64,000 nt of DNA, taken from the NCBI GenBank assembly GCA_001643675.2, contig LSRY02000002.1, positions 657,501 through 721,500 of the forward strand, in the 5' to 3' direction. The stretch comes from Monocercomonoides exilis. Its lineage: Eukaryota > Preaxostyla > Oxymonadida > Polymastigidae. Position 1 is the first letter of the stretch. Each line of letters opens with the position of its first letter. Positions 31,617 through 41,499 of this stretch are shown here, in pieces. The notes under the pieces were generated by a model. That model worked only from the letters and a program-made list of their open reading frames with translations. It did no database searches and was not told the origin of the DNA. Position numbers and translations under genes: made by a program.

Positions 31617-34600
31617 ATGTCTCATGAACAAAACGCACTCCAGAGGCTTTTACAATCAATAAAAAATCTTTTAACAAATCCAACATTATATCCAGATGAT
31701 GAAAAATATATTACAACATTTCAACAATCTCCTGGATCAATGCTTATATGTTTTGAAGGAATTGCCCAGCAACAGGTTTCTCATTTATTGTTCGCAATAT
31801 TTCATTAAAAAATTATTCCAAAAAGATTGAAGCACCTATAAAATTATATATTGCAAGAATACTTAACATGATTGTCCTTCATTCATGGTTTTATTTAGTT
31901 ATTTTTTCTTTCAAAAAATTTATTTATTGATTTGTTTTTTAGGAATAAATTGTCGAGTGATGCAAAAAACCAACTTTTTTGTCTTCTTTTGAAACAGCTT
32001 ATTTTTATCCATTTAATTAATCCCCCAAACGAGCTTATTAACCTTCTTTCCGAAACATTAACTTTCGTTCTTATTGAAGCGGATAATTCCGATATGCTAA
32101 CGATGCTATTCCTTGCTGTCCAATTTATATTGTTGTGCTTCTCTTCATTTTATGGATGCACACTGGAACACATTCAATTTTCTTCAATCAAAAATATAAA
32201 ATTACAATCATTTAACATAAATATGATCTCATCAAAATCTTCATTTTCTACATCATTTCTTCAATTTATAAAATTTATTTGCAATCAAAAATATCAATTT
32301 GCACCAACAGCTTCATTAATGCGAATAGATTGGACATCGTTTGATCGAACATTTTCATTATTTATTGAAGGATTATTCGGCTCAGGCGATGAAAATTCAA
32401 CCTTTTCATTAGCAAATGTGAACATCCTCCAAACGTTGTGTAAACTGACATATCAGTTGATCGAAAAAATAGAAGATTCCATCACCAAACGAACTGTTAT
32501 TGAAAAAGATAACGAACTATTTTCAACGAGGATGAATGCAAATGAATCATTGGAACTCGATACAGGGAAATATCATCCAACAATGAAAGCACGAAAGAAA
32601 GACATGGAAGTGGTGAAGAGAGGCAAAGAAGGGATTGACGAATTCGGCTCATTAGTTTATCTTTTTCTCAATCTTGCCGTGAAACAATGCAATCCAACAA
32701 CATCAGACACTTTACCAACCACAGCAACTCCTCCGGGCTTTTCTTCAGTAAAAAACCCTCCATCGGAGCTGCTTCTTTGCTCTTTGTCTCTTTGCCAGCA
32801 ATGGATGGTCCATATCACTTACATCGAAGCTCTATTCATGTTTCCTATTCCTCAAATACTAGTTTCGCTCCTTAATCCTCCTGCAGACACATCAACGCTT
32901 TCACTTCAAACACAGTATCCTTTGTCTTCACCGCTTCTAATCGACCTGTATCATTCTTATCTTGTTCCACTCTGCATAACACTCACTGAGCTCGTGTCTC
33001 ATCAACCAATCACTCGAGGCGAGCAAAAGCTTTTTATCAAAAACACTTCAAATTCTTCGCTGTTGCAGCCATCATCATATCCCTCAAAAATAACACCTCT
33101 TTCGCTTTCTTCACTCACAACACCCGACTCTTCTCCCATTTCATTATCCCTAACAAGCGGCAAAGTTCTATTCAATTCACTCTTATCGACTCTTCTTCCT
33201 CGTCTTTCTGACGCCTTCGCCTTTGTCTGGTCTCTGAAGCTATCTTTCGATTCAGAAGCTTCCTCAGCACAATTTCCCTTTCAACAACTGACATCAACAC
33301 AAACATCCTCAATCACAGCAGCTTCGGGCTCACCTTCAACCTCTTGCGGGATGAACAGAATAAACGAAGAGCTCCAGTCGCTCACCAGATTGACAAGCGA
33401 AGTGTTTGCTGTCCATTCGAGCACAATGCTCAGTGCCACTGATGCTGTGGTCGAATGCGAAAGACACCAAATACTCCGCGATGAAGCTGAGCACCTCCTC
33501 CTTCAATGGGCACAGTCAACTTGCCCATCGCAGCAACGCACAAGTCACAACTTTGGAGGCGGATTTTGCTCTGCCTCTGGTCTTGCTTCTTCTCAGTCAA
33601 TGCTCACAGCAGCACCTCCACCCGAACTCACTACTTTACCTCCATTTACCCCGCCTTCATTTGAGTTGCCGCCTCAGTTTTCGGACTGGCTGCTGTTTGC
33701 CACTCGTCTTTTGAGTGCCGAAGGGCTGCCCCAATCAGCACTGGACGACTGCCTCGAAATCCTGGAGTCGGTGAGTCACTCACCACAGCTCTGCTTTTCA
33801 GCATCTCCTTCTTGTGATGATGCACCTGTTGGCTCTTCATTTTCTTCGTCTTCATCACCATCATCATCTTCATCTTCTTCTTTGACTTTTACTCGAGCGA
33901 GCATGCCATCTGCTATGCTTTCTCGTTCTGTGAGCTCGTATTTTGATTCGATTCCTCCACCTTCGTCATTTGTAAGACCAGGAATTGAATCGATGCTCCA
34001 GCCTTTTTTCCGAAGCATTGTGACAATTGCATTGAACCAGATGACGTCTTCACTTCATCGCATCCGAACTTCATATTCTTCTCTTTCTTCTTTCCCTTCT
34101 TCAACATCGCAGATGCAGCTGCAATCACCTGTCCGTAGCATCAATCTCTCCAGCAACTGCTGCTTTACAGTTATGCTTAATGCCATCAGAATTGCACATC
34201 ATTCGCTTTCAAATGGAGTGTTGCCTATTCTCGGAGAATCCCTGCTCCAAACAGGAATACCTCTTCTGTCTAATTTGAGAGCACTAAAAGACAAAGCACT
34301 TTCAGAAACTATTCGACAGCTCGAAGTAATTGACAACGGAATGAAAGCGGATGCAACAAACAGCAGCAAAAGATTATCTTCAATTGAGAAAAGCAGGATA
34401 ATCACAGAAATTGTTGGCTATGCCCTCTGCAGCAGCGCTGAATGGGATTCCGTGTGTGTAATTTTGAGTGCAATGCGTGCTGCAAACGAAGAACTGCTGG
34501 AACCTCAGGCGATCCTTGCATCGTGTTCGGAGAATGAGGAAGCAGATGGAGATGGGTGGAATAGTAACAGTAACAGCGACTCAGACGATGAAGAAGATGA

Positions 34601-37600
34601 TGCTCCACTTTATATTTCTCAGTCATCTCAAAATGAAACACAGAACTTACAGTCTCAATCGCAAAAGATGCAGCGGTTTGCAGAAAGAATAGCACCAATA
34701 ACGAATGCCATCACACAAACAGGACAGTTTCTGCAGCAATGCGTGCAGCTCTGCACAGTTACGCCTCCATCGTTACCTCAATCAACAACTTTAGAAGCGA
34801 CAACTTCAAATGCTTCAACAGAATTTTCACAAGGAGATATCACAGATAACAATCACTCCGTTGTTTTGCTTCCCTTTCTAATGGTGCGTGTATCAATTGA
34901 CTGGATCGGCTCTCTTCGGCAGTGGGCTTCTCTTCCGCAGACGCTGCCAATGTGCTTCCCATTGATTTCCTCGTTTGTTGTTTCTGCTCTGCAGCACCAC
35001 TTTCTGTTCGCTTTTGACAGCACCGAAGCTGAAAGTGAGCTGAAAGGCAGAGATGCCCCTGGAATATACCAAGGGGCTGGATCATTAGAGGAGCGAGCGC
35101 TTCGAACAGGACAGTTGTTTGAGGCAGTTCTCCAGCAAAAAAGTGTTGAAGAATGCTTTTCTGTCAACAAAAATGCAATAATTTCGCTTTTTAACACGCG
35201 CATTTCGAAAGAGTTGAAACTACAGAACGAAATGATAAAGTCAAAAATGGAGTTTCAAACAAAAGATGACTTTGAAAAACTTGAAACCAAAGAAGAAGAA
35301 GAAGAAGAGGAAAGTCTTGAACAAATAGACGAAGACAACATGTTCGCGTTACATTCATCACATTCGGAGATGACTGCCGAGCAGCTTCTGTCGCCTCTCA
35401 GCATTCCGCCAGTCAATTTCTCCGCACTATTCACCGGAGAAACTAATCTGATCCCTGTGCAAATCAACCAGCAAGGCAAAGAATCAAGCTTGATGGCAAG
35501 AATACACAAATGGGACATTTCGCATCTGCGAATTGATGGAACTTTTTCGTCGTCTTACAAAAACACATCTATTTCTCGTGTTGCATCAGCTTCCCTGTTG
35601 AAGATTGTCGAAGGAATTTCTTTATCTTCCTCTGTTTTTTCTTCATTATCTGATCCAAATAGCACGCGAAACGTCTTGTTTCAGCGGCTTCTTTCTTTGT
35701 CTCATCATCTGATGCTAATTTTCTGTTCCATTGACTTTCCATCACAATTGTATGCTGCTAAATGTGTTTCGCTTATTCTCGAAAAAGTGACTGTTGCTGC
35801 AAAAAAGATGACTGGATCTGCAAACCAACAAACGTCTTCTGCTTCTTCACAAGTTAAACAACAACAAACTGGAGCAAATTCTTCACTTCAACATGAACTA
35901 ACAATGCAAAAGTTAAGAACACCACTTTTGCCTCAGTTTGACCTGAAGGCAGTGTACTGCTCTATAATTTCGTCACAAATGCACCATCACCAAATATTTT
36001 CACAGTACCTTCAAATGATAACATCAGAATCACCAATAACTTCAACGGAATTCCCTTCAAATTCTTTGCTTGTCAACCAAAATTCTAATAATCTTCCGTT
36101 ATCTTCTTCTTTGCACTGGCTATTTTTGTGCTTGACTGATCTTATTTTAGGCCAGTTGCCTTCACTTTCATCTTATTCTGTATTTTCTCAAGAAGAGCTG
36201 AAGTATTTCATGAAAATGATAATTCTCACACTCTCTCACATAACAGCTGTTTTGCAATGTGCCCGCAGCCCATCGCTTTCTTCTTCTTTGTCATCAACAA
36301 TGAAGATTGTGACTCAACTGTGGGAAGCAAATGTGATTTCTCAAATGAAACAAAACACTCTTTCAACACCATTTTTATCAGACAATTCTTCTTCTTCTTC
36401 AATGTCTTTGAATACTAAAAATTTGCTTACTCGCTTTGCTCAAGGATGCGTTTCTTCTCTTCATCCTTTGTTCTTCTGCATCCAGCAAAGATGGCAGTTC
36501 ATTGCAAACAACGTCACTTTTCTTCTATCCAAATTAATTCTTCCAGTTACCAATTCATCAACTTCAGAAATAAACTCAGTTCAATCTGCGCCTTTTCTTT
36601 CACCCACATCACCAAATGCCACTTCATCTCTTATCGAAACACCAAAAACAGCTTCTTCACTTTCCATTTCACAAAATGCACAAGAGAATCTCTTTATGAC
36701 GCTATCATCATTTCTGATATCACTTCGCCACACTCTTTCGTCTTCTCTGCTTCTTTTTGCACATCCTCTTTTCGACTGCAATTTTATCCCGTCGCTGTGC
36801 TCATTCATTCATCCTCCAAGCTCAAACGCCTCTTTTTATCTGTCTTCTTCCTTTGTCGACTCTTTCTCCCACTTCGCTCTTCTCTGCTCTCCCACAACAT
36901 CTGAGTCACCGCTTCCTTCTCCACTTGACGACTCTGCCGCTTCTTCATTTGTTTATTTGAAGCCCTTCTCATCTTCCTCCAAGATCTGGCTGACCACACC
37001 TCCACAAGACGAGCTTTCATTATTCTCATCAGAAATGAGTGATACACACTTCATCATAACTCCTTCAGCATTCCTTTTCTCTCTCCGCATCCGACTGCTG
37101 TGCCAGTTGTGGCTTGCTTATCATCGGTCACTTCAATCAGCTGCTGCTCATTTACTGCATAAATCCCCAGCCGCTGCACAAGCAGTCACATCCGTTGCTC
37201 GCTTCTTCTTTCGTCTGTGCACAGCAATTGTGGCACTGATTCTCCACGTGCAGAGCGAAGAGTGGTTTGAGTCGTCGTATGCCTCCCCTCGCTCCTATGC
37301 AGCTCTCCCTTCGCACATCTTTGCCTTCTTTCCGTTTGCTGCTTCGCTGATCAATCCTTCTCTGTTGCTTTTCACTTCGGCGCTGTTTTTCTTTGCAGAG
37401 AGAGACACAACAACAGCCTGTTTAGAAGCAATATGCGCGTTTATCTCTCTTTATGCACATTGCAGCGCGCCTTTGAAATCATTCACTTCAAATCAATCGA
37501 ACAATTCGTCCTTCAGTTCTTCGACTGGCGGAGCTTCGCTTTCTTCTTATCACATTGCAAGAGGAGGCGATGACATTTTGCTATTCCCCGATTTTGTGAC

Positions 37601-38186
37601 CGTCCATTCAACACCACAAGACAAACCGTCCTTTTTCTCCTCTCAGACGCTGCTGTCTCCTCTCTCATCCTTTTGGAAAGAATGGACCTGCCCCCTCATT
37701 TCAGCCTTGCTCCATGCTCTTTCAGCACCCCCGCGGCCGATGCAGACGTCTGTTGCTCTTTTGGGCTCTGCTCTGCTTCCTCACATTCCTTCCCTCTCTT
37801 TGGATCGTGCTCCTCAGACAGCCCAGAGCTTTCATTCATTCAACTGCAGTCAGACGTCTGTTGATGCCCTTGTGCAGCTGATGGCAGAGTCTGCGAAGGA
37901 GTCAGCTTCTACATCTTCAATGAGACAGCCAACTGCTTCATCGTCAGTACTTTCGCTTGTTTCTTCTGTTGGAGGTGTTCTTCCTACCCATCATAAATCC
38001 ATCTTGTCAACCATTTCATTTCTTATCTCTCTGCTTCCTTCAACATACGAAAAACTTATTTTGACTGCCATTAAATCTTCTCCGGCTTTAAGAGGAAAAA
38101 CTTCTCTTGAAGATATTCTAAGAAAAGTCAAGGAAACGTCTGATGGTAAAAGAATTTTACAATCTCAACAATTAAATTTGCCTTGA
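31617..38186 (+). CDS. Karyopherin-like (importin-beta/exportin) protein, with probable N-terminal frameshift
   Basis: Karyopherins carry cargo through the nuclear pore under Ran control. The first residues from ATG 31617 (MSHEQNALQRLLQSIKNLL, then TFQQSP...CFEGIAQQQVSHLL) resemble the exportin N-terminus, where a short helix pair precedes an F..S.....C..IL..S....Q.AA..L pattern. This frame ends at TAA 31806-31808, but the same homology resumes one frame over (SKKIEAPIKLYIARILNMI) up to 31887. A 55-nt intron (31888-31942, donor GTTTTA, acceptor TTTTTTAG) then joins it in phase to the long exon 31943-38186 at the codon for Trp in HSWNKLSSD. About one base appears to be missing in the A-run near 31807-31812. 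With it the protein would be about 2170 residues, twice the usual 950-1150. The excess is Ser/Gln-rich inserts and acidic stretches (34546-34605, 35287-35335). A hydrophobic ATG extension from 31569 is possible but not favoured. Family assignment is moderate; the exact exportin is not identified. Confidence 0.6.
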
Positions 38187-38338
38187 TTGATTTGAATTCT
38201 TAATTTTAAACATAGTAGCAAAATAATTTTAAATATTATTCATTTCAATATTTTCGTTGTATTAGAAAATTTTTGATAAATTGAAAAATTGATCTTACAC
38301 TTAATTCGAATTCATCTGCCGTTTGAAATCTTTTTCCG
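38187..38338. promoter_or_regulatory. Short tandem intergenic gap before MYCBP
   Basis: 152 bp of AT-rich DNA separate the stop of the karyopherin-like gene from the 8-nt first coding exon of the MYCBP orthologue. It must hold the end of one transcript and the start of the next. Confidence 0.45.
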
Positions 38339-38936
38339 ATGTCTTCGTCTGACAGGCATGCTTATTCGTTTTGCACATAAGTCATAACATTTTCATTTGC
38401 AACCTGAAATTAATTTTGATCAATTTTAAGTAAAAAAGAAGAATTCAGAAAGTATCTTGAACGATCTGGAGTGATTGATAACTTAACAAAAGGTTTTCCA
38501 GTTTAATGAAATGCTAACTTTATAAATGTGCGATTTTCATTTTCCTGATTTTCTTTTTTCTGGTGTAATGTTTTATACTGATTGGAAAACACAATTTAGT
38601 CTTAATTGCTCTTTATGAAGAACCAGAGAAACCTGCAAATGCAATAGAGTTTGCTTTTGAATGATTTTTTTTGCCTTGAAATTTATTCCAAAATATCTCT
38701 TTATTATGTTTCTTTTAATGCTTTAATTACAAAATTTGTCAACATAATCATTTCACGTATTTTTACAAATTAACTACAGATTTGTACGACGATTCCTAAC
38801 CACTCCAAGCGGAATTGATGTTGATGCACTTGTTGCAGAAAATGAAGAATTGAAAAAACGAGTTGAAGAACTATCAATGGAAGTTGAACGATTACAACAA
38901 ATGCAACAAGCTCAGGAGATTTCAAATGGTGAATAA
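38339..38936 (+). CDS. MYCBP: c-Myc-binding protein (AMY-1) orthologue, four exons
   Basis: Four tiny exons join into 91 residues that follow MYCBP closely. Exon 1 (38339-38346) is only ATGTCTTC. Exon 2 (38431-38492) gives KKEEFRKYLERSGVIDNLTK, the hallmark of the family. Exon 3 (38600-38648) gives VLIALYEEPEKPANAIE. Exon 4 (38780-38936) gives FVRRFLTTPSGIDVDAL and then a coiled coil (VAENEELKKRVEELSMEVER) that is shorter than in animals (about 103 residues in total). Introns are 84, 107 and 131 nt with donors GTCTGA, GTTTTC and GTTTGC; the last ends TTAACTACAG, a branch site fused to the acceptor. AATAAA overlaps the stop codon. In animals the protein binds Myc and A-kinase anchoring proteins and is found in the cytoplasm, nucleus and axoneme; in a protist a flagellar or AKAP-linked scaffold role is more likely than Myc binding, which is inference. 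Exons 2-4 are secure; exon 1 is less so. Confidence 0.92.
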
Positions 38937-39275
38937 ATGTGAATTGCCTCAATTCTAAACATTCTTTCTCTCTTCTTGATCAAATCATTTCATCATATTT
39001 GCCTTTCTTTAATTCTATCTTTTTGTTAAATTAAATCTATTGAACATTTTTGGATTCGATCTTTTTGATTGAAATAGCAATATAATTTTTGAAAAAGCAA
39101 AAAACTTAAAGAAAAAGAAAATATATAAACGACTTAACCATAAACGAAAATACACAATGAGAAGTCAAAACATGAAAATAATGAATGAACTGTTGAGCTC
39201 AACGAAAAATATCCTTAATATCACAAAAAATTTTATTGATTAACACAGACAAAACACCAAAAAAGTGAGGAGTAC
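38937..39275. other. Convergent intergenic region
   Basis: 339 bp of AT-rich sequence lie between the MYCBP stop and the end of the minus-strand Ser-rich gene. Nothing recognisable was seen. Confidence 0.6.
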
Positions 39276-41141
39276 TCATTCGTTAGAGCTACTTTCAAAA
39301 ACTACAGGAAGCAAAGAAGTCAATAACCTATTTGATTTTAGAGATGCATTTTGACGCGTATCTGAAGAAAGATTAGGTCCGTACTGTGACAAACGCTTGG
39401 TGGAAGTTGCCTGAAAAGAAGAAGAAAAAGAAGAAGCAGGCGAAAGAGTCTGCGAAAGCTTCTCAAAGGGAGAAACAGGAGCGCGCCTAAATGTCCCTGC
39501 TGATGAGCTCAGCAGCATCGCCATTGACTGCTTGCCAGAACGGAGCGCCATGTGCACTTCCTGTACTCGCGATGGAGAAGAAGAACGGCCGCGGTTGAGA
39601 ACTGCATGCAGCGGGGCTGTTTGCTTCAGGCGGGTTGTAAACTGCGGGCTGAGTGGCACAGGATGTGTATCATCTACGCAAAATTTCAGGACATCAGAGC
39701 CTGAGGAAGCATCCGCATTTGGTAAAATGGTTTCTGAAGAAGAAACAGAATACATTTGTGTATTCCTTGAAGATGAAGTGCTTTCAGATGACGAAGTTGT
39801 GATTGAATTAGCAGAATAGTTGTATTCTATATCTGTTTCTGAATGAGATAACGATGCCGATGAAGCTTCAGATGATGACAAACAGTCCGATTGATAAAGG
39901 GATTTTATTGGTTGAGATTGAGTATGACTTGATGATAGAAAATCTCCTTTGTTTGACAGCTTAGCTTTTGACCCGTCAAACATCGGTGCTTTTTCAAAGA
40001 TTTGTGGTGGCGATGGACTATCTTTATTGATTTGTGGCTCGTTGGATGCTGCGAATGGAGGAGAATGAGGAGGAGAAGTTGCATCCTCGTTTTTCAATGA
40101 TTGAGTATTGCTAACGTCTTGTGACGCAGAAACAGATGAAGAAATTGGCATGCTTGGACGCCAGTTTGACAATATTGACTGCTGAAGACTGTAAAGAGGT
40201 TCAATTTCAAAAGAAGTCAGAGTTTTCCCCGAATTTAACACTCGAGCAATGAACTCACGAACTTTCTTGACGATGCATTCTTTCTCTTGCTGAAGAATAA
40301 TCCAATCGCAGACAACAGTCTGTTGCATCATTTTGAGTTCGTTCTTGTCCTTTTTAAGCTTCTCAACATCTTGTTCATATTGCATTTGCTGTGAATGGAT
40401 ACAACTCATGCGATTTTCCAAATCTGATCGCGATCGCCTGTGGCAAATATGATTCCTTTCATCACTTTTTGCATCAAAGTTATCAAATGAATAATCTTCT
40501 TTTGCTATGAAACTTTTAGCTTCTGTATCCGTTGAGTTCGGCGACACATTTTTGCTTTGTTTATCGTTTTCGTCTGAAGATGAATCATCTTCGTCTTCGT
40601 CTTCATCAAATTCCAAATCAGAAAGTGATTCACTATTTGAATCACAATCTAACGTAACTGTTTTCCAAATTGACGTTTGTTTTGATGTGTCTGATTTTTT
40701 CTTTATTTTTGCTGTTCTGATTTTTGAAGTTGGTGGGAGCAATTTTGGCATAACAATTCGAGGTTCCACAGTAGCATTGGGTAATGGCTGAAGAGAACGA
40801 AGGCGCGTTGGAGTTTTTTCAAGATGAGATAAATCGGAGCTCGAATGAACAGTCAATACACGATCTTTCTTTGGTGATTGAGAAAGAGATAAACGTGTTT
40901 TTGATTGGGAATGAAGTTCATCCATTTCCGATGAAACAGCTTGACGAGTTGAAGGTGAAAAAGATTGCGGTCGCTTACTAGTTTCTTTTGTTTTTGCTGC
41001 AAGTGGTATCAAAAGAGGTTCTGAATAAGATGATCCATGCTCCTTTAAATTTTTGACCAAATAAGCGGATATGCTGTCTTCTTTAGCATGTATGTTTGAA
41101 GAAGAACAAGTGTGCAAAAGAGGAAGCGTAGAAGCGCACAT
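39276..41141 (-). CDS. Ser-rich hypothetical protein with short coiled coil
   Basis: A single open frame of 621 residues starts at ATG 41141; the frame upstream closes at a TGA (41181-41183). I do not recognise the family. Most of the sequence is Ser-rich and probably disordered, with an acidic run (SDLEFDEDEDEDDSSSDEND, about residues 173-192). Around residues 240-310 there is a helical, charged segment (EQDVEKLKKDKNELKMMQQ, then DWIILQQEKECIVKKVREF) that looks like a short coiled coil and is the best candidate for a folded or interaction region. Ser-Pro sites are frequent (SQSPKKD, SFSPSTRQ, SSSPSRVQ), so phosphorylation is likely. It is divergent from the acyl-CoA synthetase gene with a 358-bp gap. 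No membrane segment or signal peptide is visible. An additional 5' exon is possible. Confidence 0.7.
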   Translation of the reverse strand: MCASTLPLLHTCSSSNIHAKEDSISAYLVKNLKEHGSSYSEPLLIPLAAKTKETSKRPQSFSPSTRQAVSSEMDELHSQSKTRLSLSQSPKKDRVLTVHSSSDLSHLEKTPTRLRSLQPLPNATVEPRIVMPKLLPPTSKIRTAKIKKKSDTSKQTSIWKTVTLDCDSNSESLSDLEFDEDEDEDDSSSDENDKQSKNVSPNSTDTEAKSFIAKEDYSFDNFDAKSDERNHICHRRSRSDLENRMSCIHSQQMQYEQDVEKLKKDKNELKMMQQTVVCDWIILQQEKECIVKKVREFIARVLNSGKTLTSFEIEPLYSLQQSILSNWRPSMPISSSVSASQDVSNTQSLKNEDATSPPHSPPFAASNEPQINKDSPSPPQIFEKAPMFDGSKAKLSNKGDFLSSSHTQSQPIKSLYQSDCLSSSEASSASLSHSETDIEYNYSANSITTSSSESTSSSRNTQMYSVSSSETILPNADASSGSDVLKFCVDDTHPVPLSPQFTTRLKQTAPLHAVLNRGRSSSPSRVQEVHMALRSGKQSMAMLLSSSAGTFRRAPVSPFEKLSQTLSPASSFSSSFQATSTKRLSQYGPNLSSDTRQNASLKSNRLLTSLLPVVFESSSNE

Positions 41142-41499
41142 TCTTGTTTTAAATGAACCTGCATTATTCGTTTCTTTAGATCAACTTTTCATCAAGTCTT
41201 TCATGCTTTTTCAAATGTTGGATCATAATTCTCGCATAATTTTTAAAATTGTTTTGCAAAATCTGAAAAGAATGTTTTCCTTCTTCAAATTTCAGGATAA
41301 TAAAAGCATTTTGAGTTAGATAGGCAAAAATTTCCAACATTTCGCAATAATCATTAATCCAGAAAAATTTGTCATAAAACATATCAAAGAGGCACTTGTT
41401 ATATCACATCATGTTTAACATTGCAAATTCAATGATTGCATTTACTAATTCTTCAAAAATAGTTCGATCTTTTGATTTACACCCTTAAACTCATAAACG
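41142..41499. promoter_or_regulatory. Divergent intergenic region, Ser-rich gene / acyl-CoA synthetase
   Basis: A 358-bp gap separates two divergent start codons. It is AT-rich and holds the 5' regions of both genes. No specific promoter element was recognised. Confidence 0.5.

Noticed and set aside
31776-31825. A 50-nt intron instead of a frameshift in the karyopherin-like gene
   Set aside because: The frames would fit, but the acceptor CCAAAAAG lacks the pyrimidine/TAG end seen in the other introns, and it would delete the conserved VSHLLFAIFH segment. Kept as an alternative, to be settled by cDNA.
38352-38430. GC-AG intron for MYCBP exon 1 (donor GCATGC after GACAG)
   Set aside because: It would give a start closer to the animal SSSDSKKE, but the GTCTGA donor a few bases earlier is canonical and close to the GTTTGA used elsewhere in this window.
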